Positions 1-8,129 of a stretch of 26,740 nucleotides of DNA are shown one piece after another; position 1 is the first letter of the stretch, and every line of letters starts with the position of its first letter. The stretch spans positions 1 through 26,740 of IMG/VR virus record IMGVR_UViG_3300010397_000081; one strand, 5' to 3'. Source of the stretch: a virus. The notes under the pieces are model-generated. The model was not told the origin of the DNA and did no database searches. It saw nothing but the letters and a program-made list of their open reading frames with translations. The position numbers and the translations under genes are program-made.

Positions 1-332
1 CTGCGAAGGGCAGACGTTGAGCCGGACCGCGAGCGAGCAGACGAGCCGCCCGTACGATCCGGCGGGGTAGGGTCCGCGACGAGCTGCTCGTCGAGACGGG
101 CGCGGACGTCCACGCAGGACTTGTCGAAGCTGTCGTAGGTAGCCCATGCGCCGTTTAGCACACCGCTTCGCCGGCCGGCGAGATACGCGAGCTGCGTCAC
201 CGATGTCGCCGACGTGTCGGTGCGGAGCCACGACTGGGCGTACTCGGCTTCCCACGCGCGGATGTCGCGGCCGTCGGCTTCGACATCGTATGTGGTGCCG
301 TCTTCCATTTCGATCGTCATGCGCTGCCGCAC
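1..332 (-). CDS. Tail assembly chaperone (partial, runs off left edge)
   Basis: The frame is open from a GTG at 332 to the window edge, giving 110 codons without a stop. A GGGAGGG ribosome site lies 5-7 nt before the GTG, so I prefer it to the in-frame ATG at 320. The protein begins with a short acidic stretch, then has a helical segment containing WEAEYAQSWLR, QLAYLAGRRSG and ATYDSFDKSCVDVRARL. This pattern is common in actinophage tail-assembly chaperones encoded just after the major tail protein. The last visible residues are Ser/Arg/Gly-rich. Such genes usually carry a programmed frameshift near their end, but that part would lie beyond the edge. The family assignment rests on position plus pattern and not on a search. 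Confidence 0.75.
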   Translation of the reverse strand, partial: MRQRMTIEMEDGTTYDVEADGRDIRAWEAEYAQSWLRTDTSATSVTQLAYLAGRRSGVLNGAWATYDSFDKSCVDVRARLDEQLVADPTPPDRTGGSSARSRSGSTSALR

Positions 333-356
333 GTCGATCCCTCCCTCCGAAGTGGA

Positions 357-403
357 CGGCCGGCCGGTGTGCACCGGGGAGGTTAGTCACGCCGGGCCGG
401 CCG
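357..403. terminator. Inverted repeat between tail genes (possible weak terminator)
   Basis: The 80-nt gap between the major tail protein stop and the chaperone start holds a 9-bp inverted repeat, CGGCCGGCC at 357-365 and GGCCGGCCG at 395-403. A smaller palindrome, CCGGTGTGCACCGG, lies inside it at about 364-377. No T-run follows on either strand. It may attenuate transcription after the highly expressed tail protein, or it may be chance in a G+C-rich sequence. Confidence 0.3.
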
Positions 404-412
404 CCCACGCCA

Positions 413-1123
413 CTATGCGGACGCGTCTGCCTTCGCGGGGCCGCTGCGCGCGAGCGCGTGCGCGCCGGGTGCCCACGCGGTGCCGGACCAGTTGAAGTCG
501 TAGGACGAGACGGTGAACTTTTGCAGGCTGGCCCATGCCGCCGGTGTAGCCGGCACGTAGCCGAGCGTCGTCAACTCGGTGGCGTTGCTCGCATCGGATG
601 CGGTGATATTGCTGTCGGTGAACACGTCGCCGGGCTTGACGGCCGCCTTGTTCGGGATCGGGTTGCCGGCAGCGTCCACCATGGAGTACTTGCCCTGCAG
701 CGGCAGCGTCGCCGTGAACGTGGCGTACGTACCCGACGCGGCATTGCCGACATTGTCGGGCGGTGCCAGCGTCACGTTGCCGGTGAAGCCGCGCCCCATC
801 GGCGTCCCCGCCTTGTCAGTCTTCGGGTAGTACACGAACGTGGCGGACTCGCCGTCGTGCTCCAGCAGGAACATCTGAAACGACTCGGCGCTTTCGACAT
901 CCTGCACACCGGTGACGGTGAGCTGCCACGTCCGTTCGGTGGCTTCGCTGAAGCTCCCCTCTGGACAGAGCGTGTTCAGCGAAACCGGATCCCCGCCGGT
1001 GCTGGTGAGCCCCGCCTGCGTGACGGCGCACTGAAACGAGTGCACAACGGATTGCGCGTCGGTGACTTCGAGCTGGATCCACCGGACAAACAGCGGCTTC
1101 ACGTCCAGCACTGGTGCAGTCAT
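413..1123 (-). CDS. Major tail protein
   Basis: This 236-residue protein forms the stacked tube of a long non-contractile tail. The start ATG has a GGGAG site 8 nt upstream. The sequence is beta-rich and shows hallmarks of siphovirus tube proteins: an early FVRWIQLEV strand, a central RTWQLTVTG segment, FLLEHDGESATFVYYP, and a conserved-looking FTATLPLQGKYSMVD region near residues 140-155. Size fits the family. It lies between the tail terminator and the chaperone, exactly where tube proteins are found in HK97-type phages. The C-terminal 15 residues are Ala/Ser/Gly-rich and probably disordered. It contains a TCCACCATGGA motif at about 677-687. Confidence 0.88.
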   Translation of the reverse strand: MTAPVLDVKPLFVRWIQLEVTDAQSVVHSFQCAVTQAGLTSTGGDPVSLNTLCPEGSFSEATERTWQLTVTGVQDVESAESFQMFLLEHDGESATFVYYPKTDKAGTPMGRGFTGNVTLAPPDNVGNAASGTYATFTATLPLQGKYSMVDAAGNPIPNKAAVKPGDVFTDSNITASDASNATELTTLGYVPATPAAWASLQKFTVSSYDFNWSGTAWAPGAHALARSGPAKADASA

Positions 1124-1135
1124 GGTTGTCGCTCC

Positions 1136-1489
1136 CTAGCAGTACGTCGCACCACATGCGACGGTCAGTGTGTAAGACGGGTATGTCAGCTCCGCCACCG
1201 ACGCGACGGACGGCTCGACGCGTGACACGGCGAACGTCGGCCCGGTGAGCGCGCGCACCACAGCGGATGCGGCGTCGTCCAGTTCGGACTGCGCTTCGTG
1301 GCTGCCGTCGCGGAGTCCGATCACGACGATCGGCACGGTGAACACGTTGTGTTGCACGTCGACGGCGACGGTGGGCCGGTCCACCACAATGCACGGAACG
1401 GATCCGACGTCGTCGGGTTTGTAGGCGTGGACGGGCCACGGCACCGTCTGCAGTTCGGCGGCGATCTGTTCGCGGACGTCGCGGATCAT
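1136..1489 (-). CDS. Tail terminator protein
   Basis: This 117-residue protein starts at an ATG whose ATGA overlaps the stop of the connector gene, so the two are translationally coupled. The N-terminus (MIRDVREQIAAEL) is a helix followed by strands with PCIVVDRPTVAV and FTVPIVVIGLRD, then a helix with DDAASAVVRALTG. This alpha-beta order is typical of tail terminator (gpU-like) proteins that cap the tail tube and join it to the neck. Its place directly before the major tail protein supports the call. The product ends with a short Cys-containing tail (ACGATYC). Confidence 0.72.
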   Translation of the reverse strand: MIRDVREQIAAELQTVPWPVHAYKPDDVGSVPCIVVDRPTVAVDVQHNVFTVPIVVIGLRDGSHEAQSELDDAASAVVRALTGPTFAVSRVEPSVASVAELTYPSYTLTVACGATYC

Positions 1490-1806
1490 GCGATGCCCCA
1501 GACTTTGCCGGCGTCGATGTGCTGCTCGATGAGCCGCTCCACGTCGGGATCTCGTGACACGACACGGATGGCTGCCATATCGTCCCATCCGGCGACACCT
1601 TCAGGCGACAACCGTCGCTTGTAGAGCCGAGACGCGAGCAGCAGCACCGCCTGCACAACTTCGGGTGTGCGCACGTCGGACGCGCGGACGCGATCGTAGA
1701 TCCACGCTCCGGCGGCTTCGAGGCACATCGATAGGACTTTGTCGTCCTCTGTGGACTTCTTGCCGAGCATGGACCGTAGCGAGTCGACGTCCGCGCGTAC
1801 CGACAT
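1486..1806 (-). CDS. Head-tail connector (gp6-like adaptor)
   Basis: This 106-residue protein is largely alpha-helical. It opens with a helix containing VDSLRSMLG, then a long helix with LSMCLEAAGAWIYDRV, a helix with PEVVQAVLLLASRLYKRR, the loop SPEGVAGWD and a closing VERLIEQHI segment. That is the classic signature of the HK97 gp6 / phage QLRG connector family, which forms a ring beneath the portal. It follows the capsid gene by 14 nt and has an AGGGG site before its ATG. Only this protein and the tail terminator lie between capsid and tube, so the usual stopper and HK97 gp10-like genes are absent or unrecognised. Confidence 0.82.
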   Translation of the reverse strand: MSVRADVDSLRSMLGKKSTEDDKVLSMCLEAAGAWIYDRVRASDVRTPEVVQAVLLLASRLYKRRLSPEGVAGWDDMAAIRVVSRDPDVERLIEQHIDAGKVWGIA

Positions 1807-1820
1807 GGCGAACCCCTGTT

Positions 1821-3032
1821 CTACGGCGAGACGTGAACGGCACCGTTAGGGGCCGGCCGGTAAGATCCAAAGTAGGCTGCATAGGCAACTTGGATACCCA
1901 AGACGCTCGGCTCCACAACAGACAGTGCCCCTACCTGCTGCTCGTACAGCTCCAGCGCGAGTCCGTTGAGGACATAGAACGTGTTGTCGGTGATCGCCGG
2001 CGTGACGACGAGCCGCAGCCCGACCGGGTTGCCGGCGAACGATGTCGGCCCCGCCATCGACCCGGAAGCGTTCACCGGGTTGAGGAACGGGAACGTCATC
2101 ACACCGTCCGTTGAGGACAGCGACCCGAGCCGCGCCCAACCCAACGGGCCGGCCGCGATCGTGGTGGGCAGCGCGCCCGTCTGCGTGTAGACAAGCCCCG
2201 CCGCCTGATAGATCGCCTCGATCGTCGTCTGCGCGTCGGCGGCGTCGGCGAGCGCAACGTGCGAAGTGGACAACGCCATCTCCGTGACGGCCGCCTTCTC
2301 GGAGCTGATCGAGTAGCGGGCGGCGAGCTGCGACACGACAGCGTCGAGAGAGGCGATGCCCCAGTCGAGTAGCTGCCGGGACACGTTGACGTACCCGCCG
2401 ATCGTCTTCAGCGGCACGTTGTCCGACGTGATCGTGAACGCCTTGCTAACCAGCTCGTCTTTCTCGGCCGCCTGCACAGCCATGCCGAGACCGGTGCCGG
2501 CGTCCGGGTCGTTGAGCCGGGGCCGGCGGAACGACGGTCCACTGGGGATCGGATTCACGCCGACGGCGGACACGAGCGGCCGGGAGCTGTCGATCGTGTT
2601 GATGACAGGCCCGACGATCGCGTCGGGGAACACGCCGGTGAAGTTGCCGGACGTGACGTGCTGCGCGGCCCGGTGGTAGCGCTGCATCCGCTCCGTTGCG
2701 GTGCGACGCTTGTCGCCTTCGCCGATGATCCCCTGTAGATAGTCGTGCAGGTATTCGCCGGCCGTCCGGTATTGCACGGCTTCGGCCCCGCCGATCGCCG
2801 CACCGGCGAGCTGCGCCAGCCGCGTCTGCGCCGCCTCGTCCAGTGTGGACTCCCGCGCGAGTACCTTCACCTGCTCGTCGATCGACGCGACGCGATCCTT
2901 CGCGCGCGTGATCAGCTCCAGCTCGTTGCTGGACAGGTCCCGATTCTCCGACGCCGCCGTGTCGGCGAGCCCTTCGATGAACTTCTCTTTGCTCTCGCGC
3001 TCTTCGCGGAGCTTCGCAGCCATCACGTTCAT
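1821..3032 (-). CDS. Major capsid protein, HK97 fold
   Basis: This 403-residue protein builds the capsid shell. I chose the ATG at 3032 because AAAGG sits 7 nt upstream; a GTG at 3047 would add five residues and has no ribosome site. Residues 1 to about 100 are a charged coiled coil (MNVMAAKLREERESKEKF, ELELITRAKDRVASIDEQVK), the usual delta/scaffold domain removed by the protease. The shell domain follows: VINTIDSSRPLVSAVGV, PIPSGPSFRRP, a spine helix with VSRQLLDWG, and a C-terminal SVVEPSVLGIQVAYAAYFG strand. It follows the collagen-like gene with a gap of about 120 nt that may hold its own promoter. Confidence 0.93.
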   Translation of the reverse strand: MNVMAAKLREERESKEKFIEGLADTAASENRDLSSNELELITRAKDRVASIDEQVKVLARESTLDEAAQTRLAQLAGAAIGGAEAVQYRTAGEYLHDYLQGIIGEGDKRRTATERMQRYHRAAQHVTSGNFTGVFPDAIVGPVINTIDSSRPLVSAVGVNPIPSGPSFRRPRLNDPDAGTGLGMAVQAAEKDELVSKAFTITSDNVPLKTIGGYVNVSRQLLDWGIASLDAVVSQLAARYSISSEKAAVTEMALSTSHVALADAADAQTTIEAIYQAAGLVYTQTGALPTTIAAGPLGWARLGSLSSTDGVMTFPFLNPVNASGSMAGPTSFAGNPVGLRLVVTPAITDNTFYVLNGLALELYEQQVGALSVVEPSVLGIQVAYAAYFGSYRPAPNGAVHVSP

Positions 3033-3132
3033 TGCCTTGCCTTTCACTAGCGTCTGTCTTACGTGGACGCTTCGTGCGTTGGCAGCGACGGTGGCTCGCG
3101 ATGCGGAGCGGCTGTCGGGAGCGGTGGACTTC

Positions 3133-3152
3133 GTCCTATGTGGATTATGCTA
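3133..3152 (-). promoter_or_regulatory. Candidate capsid-gene promoter element
   Basis: Read on the minus strand, a TAGCAT hexamer (3152 to 3147) is followed by AATCCACAT. It overlaps the stop codon of the collagen-like gene and lies about 115 nt before the capsid start. The same arrangement, TAGCAT followed by TGTCCACAT, occurs just before the HNH gene at 8402 to 8388. No convincing -35 box is visible at 17 nt. The remaining gap (3033-3149) shows no gene. Confidence 0.3.
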
Positions 3153-3974
3153 ACCCGCCAGTACGGCCAGACGTGGCGGCGCTTGCGAATACGCGCCAGC
3201 GACGGAGCCATCGGGCGGAAATGCCGACTGCCCCGTCAGATAGATCGATGCAGACGGTGCTGTACCTAGCGAGTTTGCCGGCAGCGCGGTGCCGATCAGC
3301 GGATTACCTGAGTTGCATGTCCGCACCGTTGGCGCTGTGCCGCCCAGTATCATGGCTGCGATCCACACGAGAGTCTTCGGCGTCACCGGCACGTCACACG
3401 CGAGCTGAACTGTCGCGTTGGCGGCAACCGTCGTTGTGTCGACGTTGCCTAGATCGACGAGCTTCGCGGCCGGTGTGATGGAGCCGCTGTCAGCGTATAG
3501 AGCGAAATGTATCTTGTTGCCGGCGGTATCCTGGATGGCTTGCACACCGAAGCTGACGCCGAGGATGCGGCTGGCAGCGCCAGTCCACAGTGGTTGCCAC
3601 GTGATCGTCCCGACGCCCTGGGCGACACTCGCGGCACCAGTTGCTGGCGCGACGGGCCACCATCGGCCGGGCAGCATCGGCGACAGCGCCAACGGCGAGC
3701 CGTCGACGCCGGGGATCCCTTGCGGACCTGCCACGCCTTGCGGACCTGCCACGCCTTGCGGCCCTTGCGCACCGGCGGGCCCCGTCGGACCTGTCGGGCC
3801 GGGCACTGTGGAGTCCGCGCCGGGCGGCCCCGCCGGGCCGAGAGCCCCATCCGCACCGTCGACGCCGGGCGGCCCCGGCGGGCCGGCCGGGCCGACACCG
3901 CCGGGCAGTGACACCAGCTTCGTCGTCTCGTCCACCATGGACACGATCGCCGCATCGTCGTTCACAACGATCAT
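3150..3974 (-). CDS. Collagen-like head decoration/fibre protein
   Basis: This 274-residue protein has a short N-terminal strand region (MIVVNDDAAIVSMVDETTKL), then about 70 residues of Gly-X-Y collagen repeats rich in Pro (GPAGPPGPPG, GPQGVAGPQG), then a globular C-terminus of about 175 residues. Its start overlaps the previous gene's stop (ATGA). Collagen repeats in phages form trimeric fibres, and the C-terminal domain probably trimerises or binds. It sits between the prohead protease and capsid genes, so a capsid-surface fibre is more likely than a tail fibre. The stretch [13 protein letters not shown] also occurs in the tail fibre encoded at 22986-24185. The globular part (residues 100-274) resembles beta-rich virion adhesion modules, but I do not recognise a named family. 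Confidence 0.72.
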   Translation of the reverse strand: MIVVNDDAAIVSMVDETTKLVSLPGGVGPAGPPGPPGVDGADGALGPAGPPGADSTVPGPTGPTGPAGAQGPQGVAGPQGVAGPQGIPGVDGSPLALSPMLPGRWWPVAPATGAASVAQGVGTITWQPLWTGAASRILGVSFGVQAIQDTAGNKIHFALYADSGSITPAAKLVDLGNVDTTTVAANATVQLACDVPVTPKTLVWIAAMILGGTAPTVRTCNSGNPLIGTALPANSLGTAPSASIYLTGQSAFPPDGSVAGAYSQAPPRLAVLAG

Positions 3975-4498
3975 CGCGCGTCACCTTTCGAAATCGTGAA
4001 CGTGCCTTCGAGGCAGCGCTGCCAGTCGTCGGCTGCCGTCTGCACGTACAGATCCCACGAGTACGCGCCGATGCTGTCGGAGAGCAGCACCGTCGCGTCA
4101 GCGTCGAGCTGCAGCGTGACCGTCGCACCGTCCGGGCTGATCGTGGCCGGGATCTCGATCGTGTCCATGGTGGGCGGATCATCCACGCCTACGCCGGGCA
4201 CCGCGACGGCGAAGCCGGCGGCCGCGTCGAGCGCGACCACCGGCTCGGCTGGCGCGATCAGCGAGCCGACCGGGATCTGCGTGGACGGCTCGCCGTACAG
4301 CCCGTCGCCGAGCTGCAGCGCCACCCAGCCGTTGCCCATGTCCCGGACACTGTGGACAGGCACCGGCACGCCATCGAGATACCAGCGCCCCGGCAACGCA
4401 GTCTCCACAGCCACCGGCGTGCCGGGCTTGACGAGCTGCACGTCGACCGTCCACTGCGCGCCGGTGAACACTTCGACATCGAGCCTGCCAGTCCTCAC
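3971..4498 (-). CDS. Beta-sandwich structural protein (LtfC/Gp6-like)
   Basis: This 175-residue protein consists of two beta-rich halves. The second half ends with SWDLYVQTAADDWQRCLEGTF, a pattern resembling the small Ig-like/LtfC beta-sandwich domains of actinophage structural proteins, where a strand with Y-x-L is followed by a W/L-R/L-x-G strand. The gene is coupled to both neighbours by 4-bp overlaps and lies between the protease and the collagen-like protein. It is therefore probably a capsid-associated or decoration protein, perhaps the base on which the collagen-like fibre sits. No signal peptide or membrane segment is present. The family resemblance comes from pattern memory only. Confidence 0.55.
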   Translation of the reverse strand: MRTGRLDVEVFTGAQWTVDVQLVKPGTPVAVETALPGRWYLDGVPVPVHSVRDMGNGWVALQLGDGLYGEPSTQIPVGSLIAPAEPVVALDAAAGFAVAVPGVGVDDPPTMDTIEIPATISPDGATVTLQLDADATVLLSDSIGAYSWDLYVQTAADDWQRCLEGTFTISKGDAR

Positions 4499-5064
4499 GG
4501 CGCGCCCCGCCGCAGCTCCGCGAGCATTGCCCGCACATCATCCAGCAGCGGCGTCGGCGCTCGCTCCACATCGGACTCGCGGACACCGAGAACCTTCGCG
4601 CCACGGTACGCCGGATCGGGTGTGATGCCGACGCGATGCACATGAACGTTGTCGCGGACCACGACACCGTCAGCGTCGGTCTGTTCACGGCCGCGCGGCT
4701 CGAATTCGAGCGACAACCCGCCATGGCTGTGTTCGATCATCTCGCGGGTTTTGACTGCGTCCGGCTCGTACAGCCGGAACGTGGCGTACGCGCCGTCCTC
4801 GCGGTCCTCAATGGAGCGGCCGTAACCCAGGTTGTTCGTGAAGCCGTCGTCGTGTTCGTGCGCGAGCCGCACGCGGGACCACGCGCCCGGCGACGACTGT
4901 TTCGCGAACGCGCCGGGCACGAAACGCTCCCGCTTCATCTCGCCGGTCCACATGTCGTAGAAGTCGATCGTCTCTCCATAGGGGACGATCCGGCCGATGA
5001 CGGTGCGGCCATCACCTTCCACTGTGAACGCGTCGTCGAACGCGCGCACGTATCGAACGCCCAT
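4495..5064 (-). CDS. Prohead maturation protease, HK97/U35 family
   Basis: This 189-residue serine protease cleaves the capsid scaffold domain during head maturation. The N-terminal part contains GRIVPYGETIDFYD and ERFVPGAFAK, both characteristic of the family. The catalytic His is probably H69 in RLAHEHDD and the catalytic Ser is S118 in HGGLSLEF, followed by the FEP strand. Length matches the family. The start has a GAAGGG site 10 nt upstream and lies only 3 nt after the portal stop. The C-terminal helix (LLDDVRAMLAELRR) may bind the capsid scaffold. Confidence 0.9.
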   Translation of the reverse strand: MGVRYVRAFDDAFTVEGDGRTVIGRIVPYGETIDFYDMWTGEMKRERFVPGAFAKQSSPGAWSRVRLAHEHDDGFTNNLGYGRSIEDREDGAYATFRLYEPDAVKTREMIEHSHGGLSLEFEPRGREQTDADGVVVRDNVHVHRVGITPDPAYRGAKVLGVRESDVERAPTPLLDDVRAMLAELRRGAP

Positions 5065-5067
5065 CGC

Positions 5068-6480
5068 CTAGATCCCTTCGTTTCGGTAGCCGCCGATAAG
5101 CGTCGGGTCCGTCACCGGCTCGGGCGGCAGGTGCTCCATGAGCCGCGCCTCCGGTGGGGTGATCACGCCTGCCCCGATCAGCGTCTGGTAGATCGTGGCG
5201 CGGTCCCCAATGGACGGCCCGGTGACCTGCTCCGACTCGAACCGCATCGTCACCCCGCGCGGCAAAGCCCACCCGGAGAACGCGCACGAAATGTTGTACG
5301 CGATCGGCCGCAGCGTGGCCCGCCAAAAGTATTCGAAGTTACCTTCCACAGTGGAATACGTGAGCCCGTCGTTGACGGGCAGGCCGACAAGCCACAGCGG
5401 CACACCGAACGTGGATGCGATGCGGGCCTCGTCGAATTCGCGGAGCGCGATCAGGCCGACGTCTTCGGGTTTGAAGTTCAGCGGCGAATACGTCAACCCT
5501 CCAGAGAGGACTGCGGGCAGGATCCCGCGCGACATTGTCGCTTCGGCCCATGACGCTTTCACGGCGGCGGCCTGATCCTTCGTCAGCTTCGTCTCCGACT
5601 GCAGCACCGCCGTGGGGATGCCGTTGTCGGTGGCGAGCTGCGTGCCCCACGATTGCATCGCGTCGGCGCTGATCACGTTGCGCCAGCACGATTCGAGCGG
5701 GCCGACGCCGCGCACGTTGCCGGGCCACGTCTGATATCTAATGTGGAGGATGTCGCCCCGTGCGATGGGGATCCCACCCAACGAGTAGCGGGGCAGGCCG
5801 TCCGCGCCGGCTTCGATGTCGACATAGTCGGGGTTGATGACAACCCACCTAGCCACGTCGCCGGTGACCGGATCGCGGGCTGTGGGTGCGACGAGGGCTT
5901 CGCCACGGTGCAGCAGCGAGTTAACGAGCGCCTGTATCGCCTCCACAATGGACGTGTAGATTTCCGGCTCCGGGTTGTCGGCCCAGTCGGGTGGCGGGAT
6001 AGGCTGCCCGTTCTGCATCGCCTTGATCCCCATCGTGGCGAGCGTGCGCGAGATCAGGTCGGTGCATGCGAACACTGTGGACACGCGCCCGATCAGGCCG
6101 GTGCCACCGTTGAACGGGCCGCCCGACCAACCTATCGACGTGCCGCCCGGGTAGCCGTAGCCGCCGGTGAACCCGCCGCCGGTGTCGTAGTACGGCGGTG
6201 TCCACTGTGACGGGTAGCCCGGCCATCGGGCCGCCGTCGGAAAGCCCGCGTCGCCGGGCTGTGCGGTGCCGTCGCCGCCGTCAACGAAATCGCCCGGCCG
6301 TCCAATCTCGACATTCGTCGGGCCACGGCTGCCGCCAACAAACCAGCGCGGGCCGCCGCCCCACCAGCTGCCGCCGCCGGGGCCGACACGACGCCGGCCG
6401 CCGGGCTCCAGCGCCGCGCCGGGCGGCAGCCGGTTGGGCGGCACCGTCGAGCCGGCGTTGGCGCGCCTGAACAGTCCCAT
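5068..6480 (-). CDS. Portal protein, HK97 family
   Basis: This 470-residue protein forms the dodecameric DNA entry port. The family core starts near residue 130 (GRVSTVFACTDLISRTLATM) and includes HRGEALV, VINPDYVDIEAG, RGDILHIRYQ, WPGNVRGVGPLE and the wing/stem region with FGVPLWLVGLP and YSTVEGNFEYFW. The ATG has a GGGAGG site 5 nt upstream. The first 130 residues are unusual: they are rich in Gly, Pro, Trp and Tyr (SWWGGGPRWFVGG, PYYDTGGGFTGGYGYPGG) and probably disordered. The gene follows the large terminase by 10 nt and overlaps nothing. Confidence 0.92.
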   Translation of the reverse strand: MGLFRRANAGSTVPPNRLPPGAALEPGGRRRVGPGGGSWWGGGPRWFVGGSRGPTNVEIGRPGDFVDGGDGTAQPGDAGFPTAARWPGYPSQWTPPYYDTGGGFTGGYGYPGGTSIGWSGGPFNGGTGLIGRVSTVFACTDLISRTLATMGIKAMQNGQPIPPPDWADNPEPEIYTSIVEAIQALVNSLLHRGEALVAPTARDPVTGDVARWVVINPDYVDIEAGADGLPRYSLGGIPIARGDILHIRYQTWPGNVRGVGPLESCWRNVISADAMQSWGTQLATDNGIPTAVLQSETKLTKDQAAAVKASWAEATMSRGILPAVLSGGLTYSPLNFKPEDVGLIALREFDEARIASTFGVPLWLVGLPVNDGLTYSTVEGNFEYFWRATLRPIAYNISCAFSGWALPRGVTMRFESEQVTGPSIGDRATIYQTLIGAGVITPPEARLMEHLPPEPVTDPTLIGGYRNEGI

Positions 6481-6490
6481 CGGTGCCTCC

Positions 6491-7882
6491 CTAGTAGACG
6501 GCTACCCCGCCGCCGTCGTTGTGCTCCAAAGCCCACAGCGCGGCCGTCGCTGCGATCAGATGCGTCGGCGGCGTGGCAACCTTGCGATCCCAAACCCATC
6601 CGGCCGGCAGCGCCGCCGCCGTCGCGTGGATCGCGTCGGCGAGCAGCAGCGGCGAACGTCCGAAGTGGATCCCGCCGTCTGTGACGCGCTGCGCCAGCGC
6701 CGCGCACGCGGACGGGTACGCGCCGAACTTCAGCGGCAACTGCGCCACGTCGTGCAGCCGCTCCGCCTGATCCATGAGATCGACGAGCCCGCCACGCGCA
6801 TCGAACGCCACACCGTCCACTGTGTACCGGGCGGCGAGATCCCCGAGCCGCTCGGGAAGCCAACCTGCACCGGGCCGCGCGTCGACAAGTACGAGCACCG
6901 GCCGGCCGTCGTCACCGTGGAAGGCGGCGGCGATCGCGGCGCTGGTGCGATCCCATGCCGCGTCGCATCCCCACCCGATGGGGCGGCCGTCCGTGGGCGG
7001 GGCCGGCACATCCACGGTGAGCGCGTTGACGGTGTCTTCGTCGAGCACGGTGTCCGCTGTGGACTCACTCCACACGCCGAGCCGTTCGCGTGCGAACGTG
7101 CGACGAGACAGCGAGTCCAGCTCGCGCAGCACCGCGTCCGGCATGAGCCGGCGGCCGTAGGCAGGATTCGTGGCTGCGTGTACGCGCGGGTCCCGGTAGT
7201 CGTCCGTTTCGTCGGCGCACCATTCCCAATACGCGAGGCGCGGCGACGCTCCACTGTGGCCGCGACGACGCAGCGACATCAACACTTCGGACTCGTATGT
7301 GCCGGCCGACGACAGGTACCACACCTGCGGGTTGGGGCGCGCGGCCACGGACGGCAGCAGCGCGGCCATCACGTCGGCCGACACGGCGAACGCCTCATCC
7401 ATGATCAGACAGTCGGGGCTGAAGCCGCGCCCGGACGTGCGCGTGCGGGCGATCATTTTGAAACGGGCTCCATTGTGGAATTCGATCTGCTCGCCGCCGG
7501 CCGTGACGCGGACCCGCTTGACGTGCTTGGCGATCGCATCGGTTTCGCAGACGTCGCGCATGAGCCGCCAGGTTTCCTGCGCGGTGCGGTACTCGTGCGC
7601 CGAATAGAGGATCAGTTTCTCGCCGTACAGCAGCGCCCCGGCGAGCGCCCGCGCCGGCACCAGATACGACTTGCCGTTCTGGCGCGGCACCATGGCCACG
7701 ACTTCGAACGCGGCCCACGTGTCCGATGTGGAACGTGACGATTCGGTGATGATCTCGTCCTGCCACGGATCCAGCGGCAGGCCGGCGAGCCGGGCCAGCT
7801 CGGCGGCGTCGCCGTCGGCCCGGCCGCGCGGCAACATGCGGCGGGTGGCCCGCTGCGCGCCGATCAGGCTAGCGGCGGGCAC
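6491..7882 (-). CDS. Terminase large subunit
   Basis: This 463-residue packaging motor cuts concatemers and pumps DNA into the prohead. The ATPase domain shows the Walker A variant VPRQNGKS (residues 65-72) and Walker B CLIMDEAF (158-165). The RNase H-like nuclease domain has GCDAAWDRTSAA, a middle acidic motif FDARGG and the last aspartate in LLADAIHATAAA. A GTG start at 7882 has GAAGGG about 9 nt upstream and lies inside the end of the small-subunit gene, overlapping by 14 nt. Longer in-frame extensions would run through that gene, so I rejected them. Confidence 0.93.
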   Translation of the reverse strand: MPAASLIGAQRATRRMLPRGRADGDAAELARLAGLPLDPWQDEIITESSRSTSDTWAAFEVVAMVPRQNGKSYLVPARALAGALLYGEKLILYSAHEYRTAQETWRLMRDVCETDAIAKHVKRVRVTAGGEQIEFHNGARFKMIARTRTSGRGFSPDCLIMDEAFAVSADVMAALLPSVAARPNPQVWYLSSAGTYESEVLMSLRRRGHSGASPRLAYWEWCADETDDYRDPRVHAATNPAYGRRLMPDAVLRELDSLSRRTFARERLGVWSESTADTVLDEDTVNALTVDVPAPPTDGRPIGWGCDAAWDRTSAAIAAAFHGDDGRPVLVLVDARPGAGWLPERLGDLAARYTVDGVAFDARGGLVDLMDQAERLHDVAQLPLKFGAYPSACAALAQRVTDGGIHFGRSPLLLADAIHATAAALPAGWVWDRKVATPPTHLIAATAALWALEHNDGGGVAVY

Positions 7883-8129
7883 GGCGCTGCACCCTTCGCG
7901 CGAGCAGCTCGTCGACTGGCTCCACAGTGGCCGGCACCACCGACGTGACCGCGTGCCGGCGGGCCGCCGCGTCGATCGCCTCAAGCTGCGCCACCGTAGC
8001 GAGGAAGGCGCGCACCAGCGGCAGCCGGTCCCGGTGCGACTCGGCGGCGTCGATCTCTGCGGCGAGCTGGCCGGCGAGCTGCTCGATCGCGTCCCGGTGG
8101 CCGCGTTCGAGCGCGGCGCGGACGCTCAC
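7869..8129 (-). CDS. Terminase small subunit
   Basis: This 86-residue helical protein starts at a GTG sharing GTGA with the HNH stop codon. The pattern RDAIEQLAGQLAAEIDAA, then RLPLVRAFLATVAQLEAIDAA, resembles small terminase proteins of HK97-type actinophages, which recognise the packaging site and recruit the large subunit. Position directly before the large subunit is the strongest support. The C-terminus (LARRVQRRARR) is very basic, compatible with DNA contact. Confidence 0.75.
   Translation of the reverse strand: MSVRAALERGHRDAIEQLAGQLAAEIDAAESHRDRLPLVRAFLATVAQLEAIDAAARRHAVTSVVPATVEPVDELLARRVQRRARR

Noticed and set aside
146-1225. Long plus-strand frames opposite the tail and head genes
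   Set aside because: They are Arg/Gly/Ala-rich shadows of the minus-strand genes, with no ribosome sites, as expected in a G+C-rich sequence.
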